DNA of 7,191 nucleotides from positions 1 through 7,191 of the forward strand of contig JAJAZM010000159.1 of the NCBI GenBank assembly GCA_026785645.1. The letters are read 5' to 3'. The notes beneath the pieces are model-generated. The model searched no databases. It worked only from the letters and a program-made list of their open reading frames with translations, and was not told the origin of the DNA. The translations under genes and the position numbers were made by a program. This document shows positions 1 to 6,473 of the stretch, piece by piece (the stretch's first letter is position 1; every line of letters starts with the position of its first letter). The DNA comes from Sphingomonas bacterium (GTDB lineage: Bacteria; Pseudomonadota; Alphaproteobacteria; Sphingomonadales; Sphingomonadaceae).

Positions 1-603
1 CCACAACAGCATGTGGGTCGATTCTGGCATTAGGCTGACAAAATCCCAGAAGGTGTCGTGCGCGCTCGCAGCCTGCGGATAGCCCTTGTCGGCCTCCATC
101 TTGACCGCGTGGATGAGGTCGGGGAATTTGATCGCGTCCTGGATGAAGAACACCGGGATATTATTGCCGACGAGGTCCCAATTGCCCTCTGTCGTGTAGA
201 ATTTGACCGCGAATCCGCGCACGTCGCGCGGGGTGTCGACCGACCCTGCCCCGCCGGCGACGGTCGAGAAGCGGACGAAGGTTTCGGTCTGTTCGCCTTT
301 CGTGAACACCGCCGCGCGGCTGAGGTCGCTGATGTCCTCGAGCGCCTCGAACACCCCGTGCGCGCCCGATCCGCGGGCGTGGACGATCCGCTCAGGGATG
401 CGTTCATGATCGAAGTGGAAGATCTTCTCGCGCAGCACGAAATCCTCGAGCAAGCTCGGCCCGCGCGCGCCCGCCTTGAGGCTGTTCTGATTGTCGCTGA
501 TTGACACCCCGAAATTGGTCGTCAGCCCGGCGCCCTGCTGATGGGTTTCGCCGCCGTTGCCGGTCTTGGTCGAGATCGAGGTTTTGGTCAGGGATTTGGA
601 CAT
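1..603 (-). CDS. katE: Large-subunit catalase (KatE-type), N-terminal part, cut by window edge
   Basis: Haem catalase, which converts hydrogen peroxide to water and oxygen in the cytoplasm. Only the first 201 residues are in the window; the frame stays open to base 1. The distal haem-pocket motifs are present: RIVHARGSGAHGVFE around His75 (catalytic His), RFSTVAGGAGSVDTPRD at 111-127, FAVKFYTTEGNWDLVGNN at 131-148 with the catalytic Asn at 147, and VFFIQDAIKFPDLIHA at 151-166. The sequence HAVKMEADKGYPQAASAHD that follows, and the GGAGS stretch, resemble large-subunit (clade 2, KatE/HPII-like) catalases rather than the small-subunit type. These normally exceed 650 residues, so most of the protein, including the proximal Tyr and the C-terminal flavodoxin-like domain, should lie beyond the edge. 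The ATG at 603-601 is preceded by GGAG about 8 bases upstream. The gene diverges from trmB and has a candidate general-stress promoter. Family is very sure; subgroup is inferred. Confidence 0.95.
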   Translation of the reverse strand, partial: MSKSLTKTSISTKTGNGGETHQQGAGLTTNFGVSISDNQNSLKAGARGPSLLEDFVLREKIFHFDHERIPERIVHARGSGAHGVFEALEDISDLSRAAVFTKGEQTETFVRFSTVAGGAGSVDTPRDVRGFAVKFYTTEGNWDLVGNNIPVFFIQDAIKFPDLIHAVKMEADKGYPQAASAHDTFWDFVSLMPESTHMLLW

Positions 604-636
604 GACAAGGCTCCGCGCGATTGAGGTTGACTGGCC

Positions 637-661
637 AACGACCAGGCGCGGCGATCTTTCC
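637..661 (-). promoter_or_regulatory. Candidate EcfG (general stress response) promoter of the catalase gene
   Basis: Read on the minus strand, the sequence is GGAAA (661-657), 16 bases, then CGTT (640-637). The consensus for the alphaproteobacterial general stress sigma factor EcfG is GGAAC-N16/17-CGTT, so this differs at one base with correct spacing. A start about 7 bases downstream of the -10 element would leave a leader of roughly 25-30 bases before the catalase ATG at 603, which is a sensible length. Large catalases are common general-stress targets. No experimental evidence is visible, and in 125 bases of intergenic DNA a one-mismatch hit could arise by chance. Confidence 0.5.
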
Positions 662-728
662 AGCCGATCGATAAAATTCCGGCCCGCGCGTTGCCGCCCG
701 ATGGATCAGCGATTAGGCGGCGCTTCAC

Positions 729-1448
729 ATGACCGGCGATCCGACCACCATCAACCGCTTGTACGGCCGCTCAACCGGGCACAAACTGCGCGTCGAGCAA
801 GCTGCGCTGGTCGATAGCCTGCTGCCGCAAGTCTCGGTCCCGGCGGAGGGCGAACTCACCGTCGAGCGGCTATTCGGCGATTCCCGCCCGCTCCACCTCG
901 AAATCGGCTTCGGCTCGGGCGAGCACCTCGCTTACCGCGCCGACCTGCTGCCCGATCACGGCTTCATCGGCTGCGAGCCGTTCCTTAACGGTGTCGCCAC
1001 CGCGCTGACCCATGTGCGCGATGGCCACCTTGGCAATGTGCGGTTGTGGACGGGCGACGCACTCGATGTACTCCGCCGCCTGCCGGACGAAAGCCTTAGC
1101 TTCGTCTATCTCCTCCACCCCGACCCGTGGCCCAAGAACCGCCACGCCAAGCGGCGGATGATGAACGACGGCCCGCTCGACCTGATCGCGTCCAAACTGA
1201 AACCCAGTGGCGAATTCCGGATGGCGACCGACCATCCCGTCTATCTCGCCCATGCGCTGATGGTGATGCAGCGTCATCGCCACCAATATGAATGGCTGGT
1301 CGAGCGCCCGAACGACTGGCTGACCTATCCCGGCGGCTGGATCGAAACCCGCTATGCCGCCAAGGCTCGCCGCGAAGGCCGCACGCCTCACCAGTTTCGC
1401 TACAAGCGGTTGGGCCAGCCCCTTTCGCCCGGACAGGCGGATACCTAG
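729..1448 (+). CDS. trmB: tRNA (guanine-N7-)-methyltransferase TrmB
   Basis: SAM-dependent methyltransferase that makes 7-methylguanosine, normally at position 46 in the variable loop of tRNAs. The 239 residues match the usual size of about 220-240. The SAM-binding loop is LHLEIGFGSGEHLAYRA (55-71), followed by the acidic residue in FIGCEPF (79-85). The family signature PDPWPKNRHAKRR is at 131-143, the ATDH motif at 166-169, and the C-terminal TRYAAKARREGR tRNA-binding region at 207-218. The ATG at 729 has AGGCGG at 715-720, 8 bases upstream. It is the first gene of a rightward run: its stop is 9 bases before the cysteine synthase gene. A cytoplasmic housekeeping function is expected. Nothing in the sequence looks damaged. 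Confidence 0.95.
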   Translation: MTGDPTTINRLYGRSTGHKLRVEQAALVDSLLPQVSVPAEGELTVERLFGDSRPLHLEIGFGSGEHLAYRADLLPDHGFIGCEPFLNGVATALTHVRDGHLGNVRLWTGDALDVLRRLPDESLSFVYLLHPDPWPKNRHAKRRMMNDGPLDLIASKLKPSGEFRMATDHPVYLAHALMVMQRHRHQYEWLVERPNDWLTYPGGWIETRYAAKARREGRTPHQFRYKRLGQPLSPGQADT

Positions 1449-1457
1449 ATAGCCGCA

Positions 1458-2492
1458 ATGAGCGACAACGTCCTCGCCGCGATCGGCAACACCCCGCTGA
1501 TCAAGCTCCGCCGAGCATCGGAGGAGACTGGTTGCACGATCCTCGGCAAGGCCGAATTCATGAACCCCGGCCAGTCGGTCAAGGACCGCGCCGCGCTTTC
1601 GATCGTAGAGGATGCGATCCGTCGCGGTTCGCTTCGCACCGGAGGGACGATCGTCGACGGAACGGCGGGCAATACCGGCATCGGCCTGGCGATGGTCGGC
1701 AATGCGCTGGGAATGAAGACCGTGATCGTAATTCCCGATACCCAGACGCAGGAAAAGAAGGACACGCTTCGCCTGCTCGGTGCCGAACTGGTCGAGGTGC
1801 CCGCGGTCCCGTACAAGAACCCCAATAATTATGTGAAGATCGCGGGCCGCCTCGCCGAGCGGTTGGCCAAGGACAATCCCAACGGGGCGATTTTTGCCAA
1901 CCAGTTCGACAATGTCGCCAATCGCGATGCCCATGTCCGCACTACCGGTCCCGAAATCTGGGCCCAGACCGATGGCCAAGTCGACGGCTTCGTCTGCGCG
2001 GTAGGCACCGGCGGGACGCTTGCCGGAGTTGCCGCCGCGCTTCGGGAGCGCAAGCCCGACATCGCCATCGCGATCGCCGACATCCCCGGCGCCGCGCTGT
2101 ATAATTATTATTCCAAAGGCGAACTGAAGTCTGAGGGAAGCTCGATCACCGAAGGCATCGGCCAAGGTCGGATAACCGCGAACCTAGAGGGCCTGACAGT
2201 CGACCACGCCTTCCTCATCCCCGACGGCGAGAGCGTCGGCATCGCCTTTGCCTTGCTCGAAGAAGAAGGGTTGGCGCTCGGCCTGTCGTCGGGGGTCAAT
2301 GTCGCCGGTGCGGTCCGCCTCGCCCGGGCACTCGGCCCCAGCAAGACCATCGTCACCATCTTGTGCGACCCTGCCACGCGTTACCAGTCGCGCTTGTTCA
2401 ACCCCGATTTCCTGCGGTCCAAGGGACTGCCCGTTCCCCGCTGGCTCGAATCCCATGTGGGGATCGAGCCTGATTATCTTCCCGTCGCCTAG
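1458..2492 (+). CDS. cysK: Cysteine synthase A (O-acetylserine sulfhydrylase), PLP fold type II
   Basis: PLP enzyme that makes cysteine from O-acetylserine and sulfide. The PLP-binding lysine is Lys42 in NPGQSVKDRAA (36-46). The substrate-binding loop GTAGNTGIG is at 68-76, with TAGN where many CysK proteins have TSGN. The phosphate-binding loop is GTGGTLAG at 183-190, and SSGVN at 277-281 contacts the cofactor ring. EGSSITEGIGQGRITANLEG at 226-245 and the YQSRLFNPDFL tail at 309-319 fit the longer CysK subgroup I know from alphaproteobacteria; 344 residues is somewhat longer than the classic 310-323. It starts 9 bases after trmB with no clear Shine-Dalgarno, so translational coupling is likely. 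A cystathionine beta-synthase-like or O-phosphoserine-using activity cannot be excluded from sequence, but CysK is the simplest reading. Confidence 0.9.
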   Translation: MSDNVLAAIGNTPLIKLRRASEETGCTILGKAEFMNPGQSVKDRAALSIVEDAIRRGSLRTGGTIVDGTAGNTGIGLAMVGNALGMKTVIVIPDTQTQEKKDTLRLLGAELVEVPAVPYKNPNNYVKIAGRLAERLAKDNPNGAIFANQFDNVANRDAHVRTTGPEIWAQTDGQVDGFVCAVGTGGTLAGVAAALRERKPDIAIAIADIPGAALYNYYSKGELKSEGSSITEGIGQGRITANLEGLTVDHAFLIPDGESVGIAFALLEEEGLALGLSSGVNVAGAVRLARALGPSKTIVTILCDPATRYQSRLFNPDFLRSKGLPVPRWLESHVGIEPDYLPVA

Positions 2493-2495
2493 GAG
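2491..2495 (+). promoter_or_regulatory. Shine-Dalgarno of the peroxiredoxin gene overlapping the cysK stop codon
   Basis: AGGAG at 2491-2495 lies 8 bases before the ATG at 2504 and includes the last two bases of the cysK stop TAG (2490-2492). A ribosome terminating on cysK therefore sits on the initiation site of the next gene. This supports coupled translation and fixes the peroxiredoxin start. Confidence 0.8.
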
Positions 2496-2503
2496 CCCCC
2501 AGC

Positions 2504-3166
2504 ATGACGCTTTCGATCGGCAGCATTGCCCCCGATTTCACCGCCGAAACCACCCAGGGTCCGGTCCATTTCCACGACTGGATCGGCGACCAATACGCGA
2601 TCCTCTTCTCGCACCCCAAGGATTACACGCCGGTATGCACCACCGAGCTGGGCTATATGGCCGGGTTGAAGGAAGACTTTGCCCGCCGCAATACCAAAAT
2701 CATCGGCCTGTCAGTCGACAAGATCGGCGATCACCAAGGCTGGATTGACGACATTCGCGACGTCAGCGGCAATCAGGTCGATTTCCCGATGATCGGCGAC
2801 GCCGACCTCAACGTGTCGAAGCTCTACAACATGCTCCCCGCCGATTCGGGCGACACTGCCGATGGCCGTACCGCCGCGACTAATGCCACCGTGCGCACGG
2901 TGTACATCATCGGGCCCGACAAGTTGATCAAGGCGATGCTGCTCTATCCGATGAGTTCCGGCCGCAACTTCGACGAGGTGTTGCGCCTGCTCGATTCGAT
3001 CCAGCTCACTGCGAAGCATTCGGTCGCGACCCCGGTCAACTGGCAGCCGGGCGACGATTGCATCATCGTCCCAAGCCTCGACAACGACGCCGCCAAGGCC
3101 AAATTTCCTGACGGCTGGACGACGGTAAAGCCGTATCTGCGCACCGTTCGCCAGCCAGTCGACTAG
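2504..3166 (+). CDS. 1-Cys (Prx6-type) peroxiredoxin
   Basis: Thiol peroxidase of the AhpC/TSA superfamily, Prx6 subfamily, which reduces hydrogen peroxide, alkyl hydroperoxides or peroxynitrite. The peroxidatic site is HPKDYTPVCTTELG (37-50): Cys45 is the peroxidatic cysteine, Thr42 the conserved active-site Thr and His37 the HP motif. Arg131 in ATVRTVYIIGPD is the likely conserved active-site Arg. The NMLPADS loop (109-115) and the long C-terminal extension ending in PDGWTTVKPYLRTV (202-215) are Prx6 hallmarks, as is the 220-residue length. The only other cysteine is Cys186 in PGDDCIIVP. It is not at a standard resolving position, so reduction by an external thiol is expected. The gene is last in the trmB-cysK run. 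Its stop shares the CTAG at 3163-3166 with the stop of the convergent dehydrogenase gene, leaving no room for an intergenic terminator. Confidence 0.93.
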   Translation: MTLSIGSIAPDFTAETTQGPVHFHDWIGDQYAILFSHPKDYTPVCTTELGYMAGLKEDFARRNTKIIGLSVDKIGDHQGWIDDIRDVSGNQVDFPMIGDADLNVSKLYNMLPADSGDTADGRTAATNATVRTVYIIGPDKLIKAMLLYPMSSGRNFDEVLRLLDSIQLTAKHSVATPVNWQPGDDCIIVPSLDNDAAKAKFPDGWTTVKPYLRTVRQPVD

Positions 3167-4350
3167 GGCTTTTTGACGGGATCTAGGCGCACCAGCCGCC
3201 CGGTGTCCTCGAGCAGATAGACCAACCCGTCGGGCCCTTGCTCGACCGCACGAATGCGCTCGCCCATCGCCCACTGCTCGGCCTTGGTCGCGCGATCGCC
3301 TTCGATGTCGATCCGGATCAGCGCCTCGCCCGACAACGCCGGGACCAGTGCATCGCCCTTCCAGCCGGCGAATTTGTCGCCGCTGTAGATCATCAGCCCG
3401 CCGGGCGAGATTGACGGTGTCCAATACACCTTGGGCGGCTCGAAGCCGTCACCGGCCTTGTGATCGGGGATGTCGCCGCCGCCGTAATTGCTTCCATTCG
3501 ACGCCTTGGGCCAGCCGTAATTCTTGCCCGCGACGATCAAGTTGATTTCGTCGCCTCCCTGCGGCCCCATTTCGGCGCCCCACAGCCGCCCGTCGGGGGC
3601 GAACGACAGGCCGAGCACATTGCGATGCCCGATCGACCAGAATTGCGCAGCCACGCCGCCTCGCGCCGCCCATGGATTGCCCGGCGCTGCAAGCCCCTCG
3701 TCGGTCAGCCGGAGCACCTTGCCGAGATTGCCATTCATGTCCTGCGCGGGGCTGAACTTCTGCCGGTCGCCCGAGGACAGATAGAGCAAGCCATCAGGCC
3801 CGAACGCGATCCGGTGGCTGAAATGGCCGTTGCCCGACACCTTGGGCGCCTGCCGCCAGATAACCTTGAAGCCGTCGATCCGCGGCGCGCCGCTGCCCAG
3901 CACCAGCGTCCCATAGCCAAGCACTGCGCCGCTCCCGCCATCGCCTTTCTCGATGAAGCTGAGGTACACACGCTGGTTGCCCGCAAAGCTGGGGTGCACC
4001 ACGACATCGCCAAGCCCGCCCTGCCCGGCGGCATTGACTGAAGGAACGCCACTCACCGCCTGGCGCTTGCCGGACGCCGTATCGACCAGCCACAATTGCC
4101 CCTCGCGCTCGCTGACCAGTGCCATGTTGGTCAGGGCCACCCCGCTGCCGGGGAGAAACTCCATCGCCCAAGGCGAGGAGAATCTGGCGACTTCGGCGAC
4201 AGTGAACGGCCGCGCGGCATCGCCCGGCGCGGCGCTCGATCCGGACTGGCAGCCCGCGCCAAGCATAGCAGCGAATGCGACTTGCCAAGCCCTTGGCGAG
4301 CGTCGATGCAGGGGCTTGCTCCGTGTGCCCGGGAATCGTTCGCCTGTCAT
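3163..4350 (-). CDS. PQQ-dependent aldose sugar dehydrogenase family lipoprotein (YliI/Asd-like)
   Basis: Six-bladed beta-propeller of the soluble glucose/sorbosone dehydrogenase family. Relatives such as E. coli YliI (Asd) oxidise aldoses with PQQ and Ca2+ in the periplasm. A 33-residue signal peptide with a basic n-region (GTRSKPLHRRSPR) and a hydrophobic core ends in the lipobox LGAGC, with lipidated Cys34. Propeller motifs follow: GNGHFSHRIAFGPDGLLY (173-190; His176 aligns with the catalytic base position), SSGDRQKFSPAQD (192-204), NLGKVLRLTDEG (208-219), SIGHRNVLGLSF (239-250), MGPQGGDEINLIVAGKNYGW (261-280), and PDGLVYLLEDTGRLVRLDP (373-391). I chose the ATG at 4350-4348 because AGGAG lies 8 bases upstream on this strand; a GTG at 4386 in the same frame would add 12 residues before the signal peptide. 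The 395 residues fit the family. The sugar substrate is unknown, and whether the host makes PQQ cannot be told from this window. Confidence 0.9.
   Translation of the reverse strand: MTGERFPGTRSKPLHRRSPRAWQVAFAAMLGAGCQSGSSAAPGDAARPFTVAEVARFSSPWAMEFLPGSGVALTNMALVSEREGQLWLVDTASGKRQAVSGVPSVNAAGQGGLGDVVVHPSFAGNQRVYLSFIEKGDGGSGAVLGYGTLVLGSGAPRIDGFKVIWRQAPKVSGNGHFSHRIAFGPDGLLYLSSGDRQKFSPAQDMNGNLGKVLRLTDEGLAAPGNPWAARGGVAAQFWSIGHRNVLGLSFAPDGRLWGAEMGPQGGDEINLIVAGKNYGWPKASNGSNYGGGDIPDHKAGDGFEPPKVYWTPSISPGGLMIYSGDKFAGWKGDALVPALSGEALIRIDIEGDRATKAEQWAMGERIRAVEQGPDGLVYLLEDTGRLVRLDPVKKP
4281..4300. promoter_or_regulatory. Inverted repeat near the divergent starts, possible operator
   Basis: CTTGCCAAG (4281-4289), two bases, then CTTGGCGAG (4292-4300): the arms match at 8 of 9 positions. 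It lies 50-70 bases upstream of the likely polyketide synthase start and inside the signal-peptide codons of the dehydrogenase gene, where regulation of the rightward operon must be encoded if its promoter is immediately upstream. It may equally be a chance feature of coding sequence; there is no independent evidence of binding. Confidence 0.25.
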
Positions 4351-5387
4351 TGTCCACTCTCCTCTCAATCGCGACTGCGGTGCCACCTCATACGGTCACC
4401 CAGTCTGACGCGAAATCCGCGGCGCGCGCAATGTTCCGCGGTCGCGCGGCGTTGTTCGACCGGCTGGCGGGCGTGTTCGACAATGCGCTGATCGACCGTC
4501 GATCGACCGTCGCCCCGATCGACTGGTACCGCGAGCCCCACGGTTGGCAGGAGCGAACCGAACTCTATGTCTCGGCGACCGAGGCGATGTTCGAGGACGC
4601 GGCGCTCAAGGCGATCGCCGGCGCCGGGCTCCAGCCCGGTGCGATCGACGGCATCGTGTTCGTCTCGACCACCGGCATTTCCACCCCGAGCATTGATGCC
4701 CGGGTCGCGCCCCGTCTCGGCCTTCGATCCGATATCCGCCGCGTGCCGGTCTTCGGCCTCGGCTGCGCCGGCGGGGTCACCGGCCTCGCCACCGCCGCTC
4801 GGCTCGCTGCTGCCGAGCCGGGCAGCAACTGGTTGTTCGTGTGCGTCGAGACCTGCTCGATCTCGATCCGCCTCGACAGCGACGACCCCGCAGCGATCGT
4901 CGCCACCGCTTTGTTCGGCGATGGCGCTGCCGCAGCGGTGCTGTCCACGACTGGCAAGGGCCTCGCCACGATCCGCGGTGCGGGCGAGAATCTATGGCCC
5001 GACACGCTTGGGATCATGGGCTGGCGGGTCGAGGATCCGGGCCTCGCCGTCATATTCGACCGCGCCATCCCGCCGTTTGTCGAGGCAGAACTGGCGGTGG
5101 CGGTCGACAAGATTCTCGCCGACCTCGACCTGACCCGCGCCGACATCGACCGCTTCTGCTGTCACCCCGGCGGGACCAAGGTGGTCGACGCGATCGAGAC
5201 TGCGCTCGAGCTCCCCGCCGGAACGCTCGATCTCGAGCGGCAGGTGCTCCGGGACCAGGGCAATATGAGTGCGCCGACGGTGATGTTCGTGCTCGAGGCG
5301 CTGATCGCGCGCGGCCTTCCCGAACGCGTCATGATGACCGCCTTCGGCCCTGGTTTCACCTGCGCCGGGATGGTGATCGAGCGGTGA
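4350..5387 (+). CDS. Type III polyketide synthase (chalcone/stilbene synthase family)
   Basis: Homodimeric thiolase-fold enzyme that extends an acyl-CoA starter with malonyl-CoA and cyclises it to a pyrone, resorcinol or similar product. From the chosen start (345 residues, normal for bacteria) the Cys-His-Asn triad is complete: Cys139 in FGLGCAGGV, His272 in CCHPGGTK, Asn305 in QGNMSAPT. Other family motifs are STTGISTPSID (106-116), LFGDGAAAAVL (188-198), DTLGIMGWRV (218-227) and the C-terminal AFGPGFTCAGMV (331-342). I place the start at TTG 4350 because LLSIATAVPPH is the typical family N-terminus. A GTG at 4323 (preceded by GGGG) would add 9 residues and is possible; the ATG at 4431 would delete a conserved strand. 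The gene overlaps the next by 4 bases. The starter and ring type cannot be read from sequence. A lipidic alkylpyrone or alkylresorcinol is inferred from the neighbouring methyltransferase. Confidence 0.93.
   Translation: MSTLLSIATAVPPHTVTQSDAKSAARAMFRGRAALFDRLAGVFDNALIDRRSTVAPIDWYREPHGWQERTELYVSATEAMFEDAALKAIAGAGLQPGAIDGIVFVSTTGISTPSIDARVAPRLGLRSDIRRVPVFGLGCAGGVTGLATAARLAAAEPGSNWLFVCVETCSISIRLDSDDPAAIVATALFGDGAAAAVLSTTGKGLATIRGAGENLWPDTLGIMGWRVEDPGLAVIFDRAIPPFVEAELAVAVDKILADLDLTRADIDRFCCHPGGTKVVDAIETALELPAGTLDLERQVLRDQGNMSAPTVMFVLEALIARGLPERVMMTAFGPGFTCAGMVIER
4359..4363 (-). promoter_or_regulatory. Shine-Dalgarno deciding the start of the aldose dehydrogenase gene
   Basis: On the minus strand AGGAG (4363-4359) stands in a purine-rich GAGAGGAGAG run, 8 bases before the ATG at 4350-4348. 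It selects this start over the in-frame GTG at 4386 and over an out-of-frame GTG at 4357. The same bases encode residues 4 and 5 of the oppositely transcribed polyketide synthase if that gene starts at 4350. Confidence 0.75.
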
Positions 5388-5887
5388 CCGAGCTGTGGCC
5401 GCACATCGCGATTCTCGGCTTCGTCACCGCCCAGCGGCTGATCGAATTGCCGATCGCCCGCGCCAACACCGCGCGACTGCTTGTCGCGGGCGGCCGCGAG
5501 GTCGCGCCCGGCCATTACCCCTATATCGTCGCGCTCCACGCCGCCTGGCTGGTTTGCCTGTGGTGGTTCGCCTTGGGCCGCCCAATCGATATTAACCTGT
5601 TGATATTGTTTGGTTTTGTCGAACTCGCCCGGATCTGGGTATTACGCACGTTGGGCAACCGCTGGACCACCCGGATCATCATCGTCCCCGGCGAGCAACT
5701 CGTCGCGCGCGGCCCCTATCGGTTCATCAGCCACCCCAATTATGCGGTGGTGGTCGCCGAGATCGCGCTGCTGCCTCTGGTGTTCGGCCTGTGGCAGATT
5801 GCGATCATTTTCTCGCTTCTCAACCTCGTCATTCTCATCATCCGAAGCCGCGCCGAGAATGACGCGCTCGAAAGTCTCCGCCGATGA
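5384..5887 (+). CDS. ICMT-family membrane methyltransferase, likely polyketide O-methyltransferase
   Basis: Small integral-membrane SAM methyltransferase of the isoprenylcysteine carboxyl methyltransferase family. The 167 residues contain about five hydrophobic segments (roughly 6-20, 47-63, 71-88, 119-136, 138-155). The family core is GNRWTTRIIIVPGEQLVARG (91-110) followed by PYRFISHPNY (111-120), then a C-terminal RSRAENDALESL (155-166) that supplies the conserved Arg/Glu of the SAM site. The start is GTG at 5384, fused to the preceding stop as GTGA, and the end overlaps the next ATG as ATGA. In Bacillus (BpsB) and Streptomyces (SrsB), ICMT-like enzymes beside a type III polyketide synthase O-methylate the alkylpyrone or alkylresorcinol product, so the same role in the inner membrane is inferred here. 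A protein prenylcysteine substrate is unlikely in bacteria. Confidence 0.88.
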   Translation: MTELWPHIAILGFVTAQRLIELPIARANTARLLVAGGREVAPGHYPYIVALHAAWLVCLWWFALGRPIDINLLILFGFVELARIWVLRTLGNRWTTRIIIVPGEQLVARGPYRFISHPNYAVVVAEIALLPLVFGLWQIAIIFSLLNLVILIIRSRAENDALESLRR

Positions 5888-6456
5888 AATGTCTCGCCGC
5901 TTTGGCCCTGCTCGCCACCGCAAGCTGCATGACCACCCCGGTTCCGCAACGCGACTTCTTCGCCGACCTCTCGTCGCTGTGCGGCAAAGCCTATCAAGGC
6001 CGCATCACCAGCCCGCCCTCCGCCGCCGACGCCAGCTTCGCCGGCAAGCGCCTAGTGATGCATGTCAGCGACTGCACGGCCGATACGATCCGCGTCCCGT
6101 TCCATGTCGAGGACGACCATTCGCGCACGTGGGTCATCTCCCGCACCACGACCGGCCTCCGCCTCAAGCACGATCATCGTTACCACGACGGAAGCGAAGA
6201 CAAGGTCACCCAATATGGCGGCGATTCGATCACCCCGCTGAGCGTGGCGCGGCAAGAGTTCCCCGCCGACGCCTTCACCCAGGCGCTGCTGGTGCGCGAG
6301 AACAACCCCGCCGGCGCGGCCAATGTGTGGGCGGTCGAGGTCGTTCCCGGCCGCACCTTCGCCTACGAACTACGCCGCCCGAACCGCTTCTTCCGCGTCG
6401 AATTCGACCTGACACGCCCCGTCTCGCCCCCACCGCCGCCATGGGGCGCTCGCTAA
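5884..6456 (+). CDS. Predicted secreted lipoprotein of unknown function
   Basis: I do not recognise a named domain. The 190 residues begin with a short signal peptide (MKCLAALALLATASC). Cys15 is a plausible lipidation site, although the lipobox has Thr at -3 rather than Leu. The mature part has one Cys pair (33 and 64) that could form a disulfide in the periplasm. It also has a polar His/Asp-rich stretch LKHDHRYHDGSED (94-106) followed by QYGGDS (110-115), and ends in a proline run (182-186). The spacing of hydrophobic residues suggests a mostly beta protein. It is the third gene of the polyketide operon with a 4-base ATGA overlap, so it is very probably co-translated with the methyltransferase; a role in handling or placing the lipid product in the envelope is a guess from position only. 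Proteins with the HDHR-x-HDGSED pattern seem familiar to me as conserved hypotheticals, from memory. Confidence 0.85.
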   Translation: MKCLAALALLATASCMTTPVPQRDFFADLSSLCGKAYQGRITSPPSAADASFAGKRLVMHVSDCTADTIRVPFHVEDDHSRTWVISRTTTGLRLKHDHRYHDGSEDKVTQYGGDSITPLSVARQEFPADAFTQALLVRENNPAGAANVWAVEVVPGRTFAYELRRPNRFFRVEFDLTRPVSPPPPPWGAR

Positions 6457-6473
6457 CCGCTAAGGAAAACGCG

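Noticed and set aside
58..504. A 148-codon open frame on the plus strand, and a 125-codon one on minus (30-407)
   Set aside because: Both are off-frame readings of the catalase gene, whose true frame (603 to 1, minus) shows complete haem-catalase motifs.
604..728. Searched for an OxyR-type site or terminator between the catalase gene and trmB
   Set aside because: Apart from the EcfG-like promoter I found no convincing dyad or T-run; a plus-strand promoter for trmB could not be identified by eye.
870..2165. A 431-codon open frame on the minus strand
   Set aside because: It is entirely antisense to trmB and cysK, both of which have clear family motifs. It has no family signature itself and is explained by GC-rich codon bias keeping the opposite frame open.
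3153..3175. Possible terminator AGCC-loop-GGCTTTTT at the end of the peroxiredoxin gene
   Set aside because: The stem is only 4 bases with a 10-base loop across the shared stop region; it is too weak to call.
4490..4511. Perfect tandem duplication of the 11-mer GATCGACCGTC inside the polyketide synthase gene
   Set aside because: The encoded stretch (NALIDRRSTVAPIDWY) has the length expected for the family and the frame is intact, so I read it as coincidence in repetitive GC-rich codons rather than a recent duplication.
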